64,000 nucleotides of DNA, from assembly GCF_964340395.1 (NCBI RefSeq), contig NC_135560.1, positions 2,947,998 through 3,011,997 of the forward strand. Reading direction: 5' to 3'. Shown piece after piece: positions 14,501 through 25,222 of this stretch. Under the pieces are notes generated by a model. It was not told the DNA's origin and made no database searches. It worked only from the letters and a program-made list of their open reading frames with translations. A program made the position numbers and the translations under genes. The first letter of the stretch is position 1. Every line of letters starts with the position of its first letter. This stretch comes from Glandiceps talaboti. Taxonomy: Eukaryota; Hemichordata; Enteropneusta; Spengelidae.

Positions 14501-17500
14501 TCACAAAATAGGTTTCCAATGCAATAAAAAGCAGGAAACACTAGCTCTGACAATCTTTCTGGAAATGTTCATTAAAAGTCCACACAACTGGAAAATGGGG
14601 GATTTCTGAAGTAGCCTGGAATCCATACCAACGTCACTAAAAATGTGGGTATAAGAAAATGTCCTGAAATAGGGTTTGGTTCCATGCTAATATCACTGAG
14701 GGGTTACTGACATGTACATACCATACAGTATTACTTGTATAATTCACTTTTCACAAGATCATGCAAATACTATACTCTTGTACATGTAACTGTTTCCAGG
14801 AACTACAAATGTAGCTGAAGTTGAAAGTACCTGACTAAATGTCCACATTACACCAACTACCTAATTTCTCTATTTGACAAAGGGCTAGTGGTTTGCATGC
14901 ATTGGATTAGTAACCTTATACCACAAAACTAATTTACAGTGTATACATCTAGTACATGTACAAATGTATATATCAAGTGGTGAATCTCAGACCAATAGTG
15001 TATACATCTAGTACATGTACAAATGTATATATCAAGTGGTGAATCTCAGACCAATAGTGTATACATCTAGTACATGTACAAATGTATATATCAAGTGGTG
15101 AATCTCAGACCAATAGTGTAGTGCATGCAATTGAATTCATATTGTAGCATCTACATGTATGTATGTACATTGCCTGTAATTTTATCAATAGAAATCATTA
15201 CATTTGTAAACAATGTACATAACTGCTACAACCTTTATCTATCATATCTATTTCATAACAGAAATACAAATTTATTAATGTTGCAATAGATGTAATTTGT
15301 ATAATTGTCAGTCATTATGAAAGAAAACAAAACGAAAAAGTAGATGGTTTGTTTCTGTTCCTGAAAAGTACCATACAGTACATACAGATTGCTTCCAAAA
15401 TGTTTGTATTGTTTCTTTTCTGGGTATGATTTGACACTAAATGGAAATGTACACACATTTAAATGTAATTGTTTCAACACCTTGCAGTCTCAAAAGATTT
15501 ATGCTCAAACTGCATTTCCAAGGCATACATGTACATGTAAATGTTTGATTTCGTGACTCAGATGAATCAACTATGGAAATACATCTGATCATAAAATCTA
15601 TTTTAAATTCTATCAACCAAGTAAAACCAATATTCAAAAAAACAAAAAACAATTCACCTGTTCTGCTTCCTTGTGAATAGAAAAGTAACAAAAAATTAAC
15701 GGGTTAAAATAAACTCTAAAAACTCATCACAGGAATAATAGAAATAAGTACAACTATACCTTTGAATGTATATGAAACCATACTATTACTACTTTGACAA
15801 AATCATATGATAGACAACTAATCATTGTGTATCTCTGCAGACACAATAGTGATCTTGGTGTAATAAATTCAAACATATATTTTTGGGAAAGTACTACATA
15901 CATGTACATGTAATACAGCTAAATTTATAATCAAATCCATACTGTTATAATGTAGTTAGTATTCAAGTAAGTGATACCACTGAAAATATTTAAAGCAATA
16001 TTAAAATCATCCCTGTGGATGGTATGCCCTGAGGTTAGACCACTTGATGTCATATGATATACATATATATGCATGAAAGTCAGTGAATGTATATATATAT
16101 ATATGGAGTCAATTGGTCAAAACCAAGAGGTACATGTATACCATCCCAAGGGGATGGTTTAATGGTATTATAAATATTATAACAGTTATGTATTGAATTT
16201 GCAACAAAACTGTCCAATAGTACTTTTTAGTAGGAAAACAAACTACAGTACATCAGTAACAGGTACATGTAGCTTAGAAATGGAAATAAAGTGCCGGTAC
16301 ATGTATAGATGAGCCTCAGAATTGATGGATGCAGACAACGTTGATCCTCACATGTATAGATGAGCCTCAGAATTTGAATATCTCCTGAATTTGTTATTAC
16401 TTTGATTCTTTCCAATATAAATGATCTCCTAACATGAAGTCAAGGACAACATCACAAAACTAACATTTAAACAACGGATTATTTTAATACTGTATGTACA
16501 TGTAATTTTGTTGTTTTGCACATTTGCAAGTTCACTTGTTAAAAGTCTAAAGCTTGGCTCATTTTGTGGCAGAATTACATGTACATACATGTACATGATC
16601 TGCCTTTCCTTGTCTGTTTTCTGTGGTGTCAAGAGCATTGGGATAGGCCTACATGTATACTGTGCCACCCTAGGCTAAAGCAAGGGAAATCTCATTAATT
16701 TTTCCTCCAGCTAGGGAAGTCATCAGCTTGGCATGGACGACTAGCATTGATGGATGCAGACAACGTTGATCCTCAGAAATTAGTATACTTATTCCCACTT
16801 GGAGGTATGAAACTATTTCAGCACAGTTATTTTGATGTCCAGACCAATCAGATCTTTAAATAAAATATGCATCATCAAATTCAATATACTGATATAATTA
16901 CATGATTTATATTATCATACAAGGGATCTGGAGATACATGTACCTCCATGGTTCTGATTTTCTCATTCTTGCACCTCTCATCCCCAGAGATGAGGAAGAT
17001 ATCAGTTTAAACCGAGTCTCGAATTTCTCAAGACCAAATGTACTATGAGTTGTATGTTAGCAGTGTTATGATGATACACTGAGCAATGAAGGTAGTGATA
17101 TACTTCTAAATGTATCATCCCCATGTCAGAATCGAGTCCCGGCTTCGATTTCACAGATGAACATGTAAATTTACAAATTATTACATTTGTAATTTCGTAT
17201 ATTACATGTATTTCTGTCCGATACTTTATCTTAAATGATGGCGATAACTCTCACTTCCAGCCAAGTGAACAAAAACAAGCATAGGCACTCAAATCAATGT
17301 GTAGAAAAAAATATGTATTGTATGTAAATAAGACGTATTTTTCTTTTAAATCATACACATTGATTCGAGTGCCTGTGAAAACAAGCATAGCAGAGATCCC
17401 CACAGACAAGGCAACGGTACGGCGGTAGCCCTTCTTTCAGACGGTGTAACTTGGGGCTTGATTCCGACAATGTAACCCTCCTTTCCTTTAGGGACATTGT

Positions 17501-17849
17501 CAAAATCGAATCCCGTACTCCATCTCAGCGTCTATATTCTAGTTCCTATACAGTATCGTTACCATTAAACCGCGGTTGGAATCCAAACTACGTCTGCAAG
17601 CAGGGCTAGCGGTTCCATGTTGACACATCACATCATATCGACTGATCGAGCAGACGGGAAATGCGGAAGTGCACCTAGGTGGCACGTTTTCTAATGACTA
17701 ATGACGTATTTCGCGTGAAATTCCACAGAATCGAGAAAGAGTTTACTCACCTTCAGTTTCTGTACTTCGGTAATACATTGCTGAAAATTACCTAAGTAAA
17801 ACGCATTTTTGATCTCGAATAATTCGTCGACTTCACCGTGCGCGGCCAT
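7174..17849 (-). CDS. COPE: COPE, coatomer subunit epsilon (5' part, exons 1-5; 3' part outside window)
   Basis: Epsilon-COP is a TPR-like helical subunit of the COPI coat that pairs with alpha-COP on Golgi-derived retrograde vesicles. I found five minus-strand exons that join in phase: 17849-17751, 13221-13159, 11646-11546, 8192-8090 and 7223-7174. All introns are GT-AG. Conserved stretches recognised from animal COPE are [20 protein letters not shown] (exon 1), [10 protein letters not shown] (exon 2), RKFGVVLDE and [14 protein letters not shown] (exon 3), [20 protein letters not shown] (exon 4) and DAALRCLHQ (exon 5). This covers about 138 residues, a little under half of the usual ~300. 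The ATG at 17849-17847 sits in a good context (AAAATGG). The next exon should begin by completing a TG- codon. I found no match for it down to position 1, so intron 5 is at least 7.1 kb long. The assignment is very secure; gene structure is inferred from homology and splice sites. Confidence 0.95.
7224..8089 (-). other. COPE: COPE intron 4
   Basis: A GT-AG intron between exons 4 and 5, with no coding signal or clear repeat inside. Confidence 0.85.
8090..8192 (-). CDS. COPE: COPE exon 4
   Basis: It completes the split Arg codon and encodes 34 residues including [20 protein letters not shown], a strongly conserved COPE block. The acceptor is CTTCTTGCAG and the donor CAG/GTAAAT. Confidence 0.95.
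8507..8540. repeat. Homopolymer tract C22 followed by A12
   Basis: Twenty-two C followed by twelve A, then an AT-rich TAAAA tract to about 8568. It lies in COPE intron 3 beside the left end of the 46-bp array. Tract length is error-prone in assembly. Confidence 0.95.
8901..11557. repeat. 46-bp minisatellite derived from COPE exon 3 end plus splice donor, about 57 copies
   Basis: The plus-strand unit is CGTTTACTAGAACAGTCTTT then TGATATCAGTGTGAATGTAC then ACATAC. On the coding (minus) strand this reads ...TTCTAGTAAACG/GTATGTG..., identical over 12 exonic bases and the donor to the real end of exon 3 at 11546. Variants alternate between CATTTACTAGAAC, CATTTACTACAAC, CATAGACTACAAC and CGTTTACTAGAAC, but the GGTATGTG donor is kept in nearly all copies. 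One copy near 9570 lacks three bases. Confidence 0.97.
11546..11646 (-). CDS. COPE: COPE exon 3, whose donor opens a 46-bp minisatellite
   Basis: It encodes [18 protein letters not shown] and [15 protein letters not shown], then CG of a split Arg codon. The TTTTTTTCAG acceptor is strong. The donor AAACG/GTATGTG at 11546/11545 is the first copy of the tandem repeat that fills 8901-11557, so exon end and repeat are the same sequence. Confidence 0.94.
11647..13158 (-). other. COPE: COPE intron 2, containing a dispersed repeat
   Basis: A GT-AG intron. Its right two-thirds (about 12110-13080) is a mobile-element copy listed separately; the remainder is AT-rich and featureless. Confidence 0.85.
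12110..13080 (-). mobile_element. Dispersed element family B, copy 1 (inverted relative to copy 2)
   Basis: The reverse complement of this stretch matches 40300-41340 along its length. Shared landmarks are GCTAGGCATA, TAGCAACAGC next to AAATACAG, the AAAAAGACAC-type 'TTGGTCAAAAA' blocks, and CCCAACTAGACACC near the far end. The interior holds degenerate repeats of about 140 bp with AAATTTCA and TTTGCATAT blocks. No coding capacity is credible. It looks like an old non-autonomous repeat. Confidence 0.75.
13159..13221 (-). CDS. COPE: COPE exon 2
   Basis: It encodes 21 residues, [10 protein letters not shown] followed by [11 protein letters not shown], between a CTGTAG acceptor and a CAG/GTAATT donor. 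Both junctions are phase 0. It matches the first helical repeat of COPE. Confidence 0.93.
14939..15115. repeat. Three perfect tandem copies of a 59-bp unit
   Basis: Copies begin at 14939, 14998 and 15057 with GTGTATACATCTAGTACATG and end ATCTCAGACCAATA. They are nearly identical, so the duplication is recent. Confidence 0.95.
15984..16178. repeat. Imperfect palindromic (MITE-like) element
   Basis: The left arm AATATTTAAAGCAATATTAA...ATCCCTGTGGATGGTAT mirrors the right arm ATACCATCCCAAGGGGATGG...ATAAATATT. Arms are about 70 bp with several mismatches, around an AT-repeat centre. No clean target duplication was identified. Confidence 0.7.
16322..16775. repeat. Direct repeat pair of about 30 bp
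   Basis: TTGATGGATGCAGACAACGT followed by TGATCCTCA occurs at about 16322-16351 and again at 16746-16775. A shorter TGTATAGATGAGCCTCAGAA duplication flanks the first copy (about 16302 and 16352). Confidence 0.8.
17283..17374. mobile_element. Small MITE with 21-bp inverted ends, flanked by 13-bp direct repeats
   Basis: The ends AGGCACTCAAATCAATGTGT (17283) and ACACATTGATTCGAGTGCCT (to 17374) are inverted repeats with one mismatch. AAAACAAGCATAG lies on both sides, at 17272-17284 and 17378-17390, and could be a long target-site duplication. Confidence 0.65.
17538..17566. repeat. Single isolated copy of the 46-bp unit of array 893-5994
   Basis: TCTAGTTCCTATACAGTATC then GTTACCATT matches the array unit exactly for about 29 bp. 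It sits alone in COPE intron 1, more than 11 kb from the array. Confidence 0.85.
17751..17849 (-). CDS. COPE: COPE exon 1 (start codon exon)
   Basis: It encodes 33 residues from [10 protein letters not shown] to VQKLK and ends in phase 0 at CTGAAG before a GTGAGT donor. The GEVDELF...KNAFY..G..QQCI pattern is the COPE N-terminus. Confidence 0.95.
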
Positions 17850-18240
17850 TTTGATTACGATGTACACGCATGTGCATTACACGTTGCAGCTTCTCGTAGG
17901 ATTTCGTACGTTTTGCGAGATTGTGTGAGATTTAAAAGGTTTTAAAGGTCATGCCAATATTTCATTTTCTTCATTTGTGTTTCGCGGAGAATTACATTGT
18001 TGAGAAAAAAAGATGGATGCATATTCCTAATCGTTGAACTCGTTTTGTAGATTAATATCCCCCTAAAAATTTGTTCAGGAACCTCTTTGGAAACTCGCAA
18101 AAGTCGTCCGTTTACCCGGCAACCAACGGCCAATCAGAAGTCAGCTTCCGTATAGAGATTGTTTTGGTTCTTTAACTCCCTTAACAAACATTAGCTTCCG
18201 CGAAAATAAAGAAGTTCCAGCCCGGTCTTTTCAGAATGAC
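17850..18240 (-). promoter_or_regulatory. Putative COPE promoter region with CCAAT box and X-box-like site
   Basis: The 400 bp upstream of the COPE ATG are more GC- and CpG-rich than their surroundings. A CCAAT motif lies at 18130-18134 (GGCCAATCAG). GTTTACCCGGCAAC at 18110-18123 resembles an RFX X-box with a perfect right half (GGCAAC) and an imperfect left half. No start site can be read from sequence alone. Confidence 0.4.
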
Positions 18241-21200
18241 CTTTCTTTTGAATATTTGGGAAAATCCAAAGTACTTTGCATATATATCAATGCTTTTTTA
18301 TCAAAGAAAATTCATATAGCATTTTCATAGATATTTGAGCAACATTCTACAGCTTATGCGGAATGATATGACATGAAGTAGCTCAGACATACTACCAACT
18401 ACGCCATGTCTATGTGAACGATGTACGTTGATATACTGTTTTATACTGTTTGAAACTACAATGTTTTGCTCAACTTAACACATATTTGTCAAGACTTTGG
18501 AAGGAATCTTTAGTACGTGATCTTATTATTCAGCTCTATTGGTTACTGATCTATGGTAAGCATACATTCTGGTATCACATACAGACACCTTTTTCGAACT
18601 TCGTACCGTGCAAGGTGGCACGATTGTATTTGAGAAGGTCGATTACTAACTTCTTGATTCATAGCACCATCATAGTGGCACGTACGTAAAGTTCGTGGTG
18701 ATTTGGGGTGACGTTGGTGTCAGAAGCTATGACTAAACTTTACATATTATAAGGCTAGGTGTTAAAGTTAAGTCGGCCAAATACCTCTGTCATTGTTTTT
18801 ATTTTCTCGCAATGTTCAAAATGTTCACAGTGTACGTGTGTATTGTTTTATTTGTACACAATCAAGGGGGCCGACAATGTTTGTTTGGCATGCTCCCGAA
18901 AACACACCCTTCGAAAACGACCGACGTGTGAATGTGAATGTCGAGACGCATTAATTTGACGGACAAACATATTAGGTGTCAAAACACTAGTGTATTGCAT
19001 CTGGATGCAAATGGTATGTACGTCTTCCGAAATACAGCCCGTCTGCTTCAGTGCTTGTGCACGTCGGCTTTCTTGAATAAACTGTTCAAACTTCAGTTAC
19101 ATGTAACGGTATATACATCGTACTTTGTCAGTAACGCACTCACTAAATAAATCTTTCAATTTGTACTTGTAGGTTTCCGATGTCGTAACAAGTAGGATAT
19201 GCATTCATCTGAAAGGTTTGTCAATTCAGAATTCAGCAACTTGTAAATTAATTGTACAAAATGAGATTAATTAACCCTTCATAATCTCAAATTTCAATGT
19301 TACCACCATGTTAAAATATAAATACAACTTACATGCATGCATGTTGTCAGTGTTTTAAGTTTCTTCCAAAGATATTGTATTTGCTTGTTCAATCATGTTT
19401 TTTACAGTATGGTAAATATGTCACAGTATTGGCCTGTGCTTGAAAAATCAAATTGAACAATTTTTGTGTAGTTAGTAAATTAAAAGAGAAAACAAATTCC
19501 TATTTGTCAGGTGCTTCTTTCTCTTTATGGGTACAACGTGCCAATAGCTTCTCACAAGTTATTCATTCATATTGTATTCCCAAATATTTTTCTTCATTCA
19601 GCAGGAAAATACTCATGACATAAGGGTTTTCTCACCGCTGGTCTAGTGACTAGTATAGTAACAAATCCTCAGACATTATAGTCATTCATATTTTCCTGGG
19701 CTGAAACTTCAAAGTCAACAAAGAAATATATTGGGAAGGATATATAAATATATTTGACACAATTCAACTGTTATACATCACCTGTTTTCAGTGTTTAGAT
19801 ACAAAGTTTATTATGAATAGCTGTTCTACATAGAAAAATATGAATAACTCAACAGGTTTAATTGTTTCATTTAAGTTGATTAAGATTCATATGGTCTACA
19901 AGTATTTTAGAACTGATATAATATCATAAATATTTAGTATGTGAGCTGTTTATCAAATCTCTTTGTAAAGATACCACAGTAAACTTATGGTTATAAATAA
20001 TTGTACCCACAGGCTATTGTTGATGAAATTCTTATGAGCAATATAGAAGTTACCCTAGTGAATAATAATAAGTCCCTTCATGGGTACTGGGCTTGTACAT
20101 TTATAAGAAAGCTACCATCTCCCTGAATCATTATTTGAAACCATTATATAATATAGTTTTGTATGTATTTACCTCATTCTATCCACTCAGCATTATTGTA
20201 GTGTGCATCTTGCATTTGTAATGAAGCCATACAAATGCTAATCCCAGTGGCTATAGGCATGTACATCACAGGGACTTATTTGTACACATTGATAGTCTTT
20301 CATTTCAAGATCCTGACAGCCCATTTAGGGTATATTTATTTCAATTCATGTTTTGCCTAAAATAAAAAAAGTGAATAATGTGTTTTTGAAGCTGAATTTA
20401 TCAAATGAAAAATAATTTGAAATTTATTCATGCATTGTAGGGATTACTTTTTTGTCTGACCATGCAAACAATTGGTGACAGTTCTGAAAAGTATTATTAT
20501 GTGCATCAGACTATCAGGTGTGGTGTAATCAGTCACAGTTTTGTTCTAAATTCTTTACTTTGACATGGACTTTACCTTGTTAGTGTCAAGCCTTCCAATA
20601 TGACATTGTGGTATGTGTATCATGGTAGTGACACCTAAATTACCTTTCAAGTTTGATAAGCAGCTTAAAGCTGTACCTAATCTATGTGTCAAATTCCATA
20701 CACACCATACTTGTTATCATGCCATGTTGTACAGCCTTACAACAGATCATGTGATCATTTAATTTTCAGTACAAATACATGTGTTTCATCAAAAAACATT
20801 TGTGAGATTAGATAGACTTGTACATGTATATATCCTTGTCCATGTAGTATGTAGTCACATTCTCAAAACATCTTAGGATACATGTAGTATTTTTCAATCC
20901 TTCACTCAGTGACTGAATGTGTAAATAGTACTTTAACATGTAACTGACTTGAATGCTCATAATACTTGAATTGTAAATTCGTATGATATGATAATACAGT
21001 TGAAGTATTTACATCATAAGTGTATAAAATGTATAGTTATACCTGGAATTGTGTGCCATACAGTAGAATGGCTTTTACAAATGTAAGTTGTATTGTTTTA
21101 TTAATGTTCATGAATTAATCACAGTGTTAGTGTAAAGCATATACAATTGCAATGTGTTGACTTGAATGCAATTGAATTGTAAAAACCAAGTTTACTGACC

Positions 21201-22672
21201 ATACTATCACAAATTGTATTTCTCACATTGCAGATTTTGAATGTTTGTGGAATTATTGTCTTCAAATTGATGTTGAAAAGTAGAAACAATTCATTGACAT
21301 ACATTTGTAGGCCAGTACCTGCTGTGTTTAGTAACCAATTCATTTCCTAGACTTTCTGAATAATTCAAAGTGTTAAATTGGTTTGTTGGCTTTGATGTCA
21401 GGGTTGTCAAGGCTAAGACTAGCCATACATTAATAGCGTTTGGAATGTAATTTTGTTTATATCTGTACTTATATAGTGTTCAATGTAACAGTTATTGATG
21501 ATACAGTCATACTAGTAATAAGTGCTACAAAGAATAAAACTACATGACAAAAACATCAGAAGTTTTTACCAAAGTGCTTGTACATCTCAACTCCCATGTT
21601 TACTACCATTTGACACTGGGACAGTCATTAAATCATTTGCTTTTTTAAAAAAAAAGCAACTCCTTTTTGTAATTATTTATCACAAATCAGTGTTTTGACC
21701 CTAATGATATACCAAAACATGATACAGATGTCCAGTGTCTTGTTGATGTTTTCTCTCCTGCATTGTATGAATGTGCTAACAGTTTGCAGTAGCCAGGTAC
21801 AGACTTTCTATCTGATGATGAAATGAGTCCACAGTGTACATTAATTCAATATTGCATGTGGTACTGTTATATTTTGTGACAGTTCAGTAATCTGACTTAA
21901 GCTAAGGTAGACAATGCATGTGGATAAATTATCTGATTTTAGCTAAGGTAGACAATGCATGTACAATGTAGACAGTGCATGTACAATGTACAATGTAGAT
22001 AAATGCTGCTTTGAAGCCATCATCAACAAAAGCATTTCTATAAGCACTGTTTGATAACAGATATAGCTGTAAGATCGGTCATTGTCATCATTTTCAAAGA
22101 CAATATTCTGGTTGTCCACAACAACGGCAACAAATTTCAGAAGAATGTATGAGTATGAATGTAGCCTGTTATATGTACATGTACTTGCTCTCCATCAAAC
22201 ATTCCAGTTCAAACCAGATAAGTACATTTTGTACATTTGAATAAGAAGAATAAAATGAGTAAAGTGGTTGATTAAACATGAGTTGACATGACAAACAAGT
22301 AGTGCAGTCTGTGGCTGGCAGTCAACATCATTTTTAGCACCCTGACTGTGCTTGATTTATTTACAGTGAACAGTCAGAAATGCTTGCTGACAGGATCAAG
22401 TTTTCATGTACAATGTACATTTGTACTTCTTTGGATCTGTATTGTCAAAGCCAAATGTACACTAAAATTTAAATTTGTCATGTGACAGGTATTAGCACAG
22501 TTTGTCTGCCAGTAGTATATGGAAAAGTAGAAATTATATCCAGCACTAATTTTATGGTTTTCCATGGCTGTAATTAATTCCCAGGGTTCAATTTAACAGC
22601 TATCCAATGTACATGTACATGTATGTGTGGGTTATATTGGCTAGTAGTAGAAGCAAACCTAACATGGTTTGT
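18241..22672. other. Intergenic AT-rich sequence without recognised genes
   Basis: The short open frames in this stretch (for example 18450-18689 and 18759-18959) lack recognisable domains. A small degenerate direct repeat, AGCTAAGGTAGACAATGCAT, occurs near 21903 and 21948. An undetected 5' non-coding exon of the plus-strand TTLL gene could lie here. Confidence 0.5.
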
Positions 22673-23618
22673 TAGTCCCCGCGGACGAAGTCCGGAACGG
22701 GGACTTATGGATTGGGTTCCGTCTGTCCGTGCGTGCGTGCGTCCGTCCGTCCGCAGCCGTTTCTTGGAGATGCCTGTACCGATTTTTTTCAAACTTGGTA
22801 CAGGGGCAACATGCTATGGCATACATATGCACGTCAATTTGTTTTATGATACGATCCAATATGGCCGCCTAGCAGCCATTTTGTTTGCGAATTTTCCCTG
22901 TCTAAAGCCATAACTCAGACATGCTCACACAGATCTCATTCAGAGTTGGTATTAGGACAGTGTTCTATGGCATATATGTGCATATTCATTGTTGTCATGA
23001 TACGATCCAATATGGCCGCCTGGCAGCCATTTTGTTTGTGAATTTTCATGTCCAAAGCCATAACTTAGACATGCTTGAACAGATCTCATTCAAAGTTGGT
23101 ATTAGGACAGTGTTCTATGACATACATGTGCGTATCCATTTTCATTGTGATACGATCCAATATGGCTGCCTGGCAGCCATTTTGTTTGCAAATTTTCCAT
23201 GTTCAAAGCCATAACTCAGACATGCTTGAACAGATCTCATTCGAAGTTGGTATTAGGACAGTGTTCTATGACATACATGTGCATATCCATTTTCGTCATG
23301 ATACGATCCAATATGGCTGCCTGGCAGCCATTTTGTTTGTGAATTTTCCATGTCCAAAGCCATAACTCAGACATGCTTGAACAGATCTCATTCAGAGTTG
23401 GTATTAGGACAGTGTTCTATGACATACATTTGCATATCCATTTTCATATTGATATGATCCCCCATACCCGACCAATCCTTTATTGTTGTAGGCATGTTCC
23501 ATGTCTGACAAGCAGACACAACATATCTAAGTCTGTTTGATTTAGGTTCACAAGTGTTGTTGCGTGATCAGAGTAGTGCTAATTCCTTAAAACCCAATCA
23601 TAGCGGGGACTATGTCAT
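22673..23618. mobile_element. Non-autonomous element with internal 151-bp tandem repeats
   Basis: It starts with AGTCCCCGCGGACGAAGTCC, which folds back on CGGAACGGGGACT, and ends with AGCGGGGACT, so the termini are inverted. A CGTGCGTGCGTCCGTCCGTC block follows the start. The interior has four copies of a unit of about 151 bp, marked by GATACGATCCAATATGGC at about 22848, 22999, 23149 and 23300, with a decayed fifth at 23451. Units share AGCCATAACTCAGACATGCT and ATTAGGACAGTGTTCTATG. Open frames here are repeat artefacts. Confidence 0.75.
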
Positions 23619-23703
23619 TCTCAATGGCTTGTTAATAATAGTTTGAGTTCTTTGAGATAATCACTGGAATTCTGTTAAATAACTTGGATAATATAACTAC
23701 CAT

Positions 23704-23742
23704 ATATGTGGCGTCCCATGCGATTTACCTAACAAAGTCGGA
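23704..23742 (+). repeat. Left terminal inverted repeat of the 5.5-kb transposon
   Basis: 39 bp starting ATATGTGGCGTCCCATGCGA. It pairs with 29175-29213 with three mismatches. Confidence 0.92.
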
Positions 23743-25222
23743 TTTGACAAAACTGAGATAATGACAATTTTCGATTGTCCCATATGTGGGGAAGACGTGT
23801 AAAAAAAATTAAGTTCATGCGGCAAGATTTTCATGATGAAATCGACGGTTTATGAACAAGGAGGAGCTCAATTTTCATACAAAAGTTTTCGAGAGAATCA
23901 GCTTTAAAGTTTGTAACACTTCAAAGCCGGGTTTCTGTCGATACCTTTAAGAATACTGAATACAACAAAAACTAAATCACGGTTTTTAAAAATACATTAA
24001 TGACCAAGTTATGTGTAATTTTCGTATTGGTTGTTGATTCCTTTTTATTTTCTCGAACTTAATACACATAGTGTAAATATAGCGCTCAACAAAAGGGGAA
24101 ATCGGACCACACATACATGCATTCACACACGAAGTCAAACGCGTTTAGTGTGTCTTTATAAAGTTACATGTATTTAAATCTTTCCGTAAAACCACATGTC
24201 ACTGCAAATATACTTGCTCTGAAACAACAAGAACATTCAAGAAATATCAATGGAGACAGGAATGAGAGTGTACCACTATGGCAAGAACCAACTCTTCTTT
24301 GTTGTGACAGAAATATCAATGGAGACAGGAATGAGAATGTACCAATATGGCAAGAACCAACTCTTCTTTGTTGTGACAGAAATGTCACAGTGAACATCGA
24401 GGCAGTTACAAAAAAACACTGTATCTTTTAATTATACACCCTTTACAATTACGATCCATCATAGGGTGACAGACATTATTAACTGACTCAGATTAATATC
24501 ATCTTGACTGCACTGATCTATCAGCCCAATGCTGTTGTTTTCTTGATAAATAGCCAATGTACTACAAGTTATATATTTTTCAATGTGTGATTTAAATGTG
24601 TTAATCTTCAGGCTACTTCAAAATGGACATAAATAATAAACTTATGACACATTACACACATACACAAAGTGAAAGGTAGACACAGTTTCATGAACAATAC
24701 TCTCAACAAAAATCTTTATTTATCTTTATCAAATACCTAAAAATAGGTTAATACATCCACGGTTACAATGACACTTGAATGTAAGACTTACCAATTGCGT
24801 CTAGATCTGGAGGCCTTCTAAGTTTTATCAGTATCACCAAACTCTGGTACATGTCTAGCTAGATCTCAGAGGCTTTCAAATGTGCATAAAACATAAGTAT
24901 GGCAACATATTACGCACTTAAATTTAATTTTTACTGACGCCGTGTAAATTATTGGCAAAACGTATCAACCAACGAACATACAGTGGACGAACTATCAATG
25001 TCTCGGTGACAAGTATTTCAACTCTATTTCACGTGTTTTCCCCAAATAAAAATTGTAAAAGCAGAGACATCCCAACTTCCATCAAAAGCTTGTGGGGTGG
25101 AATCTTCCCCTGTCGTCTCAACGGTATCAATTCAGGTTTGATCGAGTCCGTCGGGTGTCTTCGGATCTGACGCTAGCTGAATCTGAAACTGAATCTGACG
25201 CCAACTTTATACTCGTATCAAA
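23743..25222. other. Transposon left arm, no recognised gene
   Basis: Internal sequence of the 5.5-kb element. The plus-strand frame 24168-24431 contains a 23-residue duplication (RNINGDRNE...LLCCD) and the frame 24952-25170 is open, but neither resembles a known protein and I do not call genes. Confidence 0.5.
24241..24390. repeat. 69-bp tandem duplication inside the transposon
   Basis: Two copies starting at 24241 and 24310 with GAAATATCAATGGAGACAGG and ending CTTTGTTGTGACA; a third copy starts GAAATGTCACAG at 24379 and stops. The 69-bp period keeps the reading frame. Confidence 0.9.

Larger units (their letters stand above)
13222..17750 (-). other. COPE: COPE intron 1
   Basis: A 4.5-kb GT-AG intron rich in TACATGTA. 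It holds a 59-bp triplicate, two MITE-like palindromes and a lone copy of the 46-bp unit of the 893-5994 array, each listed separately. The open frame at 13331-13702 has no recognisable product. Confidence 0.85.

Noticed and set aside
16990-17520. Recurring TCGAGTCCCG/TCGAATCCCG-like words as tRNA B-box or a tRNA-derived SINE
   Set aside because: The words resemble a GTTCGAATCC box, but no A box, acceptor stem or cloverleaf spacing accompanies them.
22574-23365. Overlapping small ORFs as genes
   Set aside because: They follow the 151-bp repeats and the CGTC-rich end of a non-autonomous element and share no recognised protein domain.
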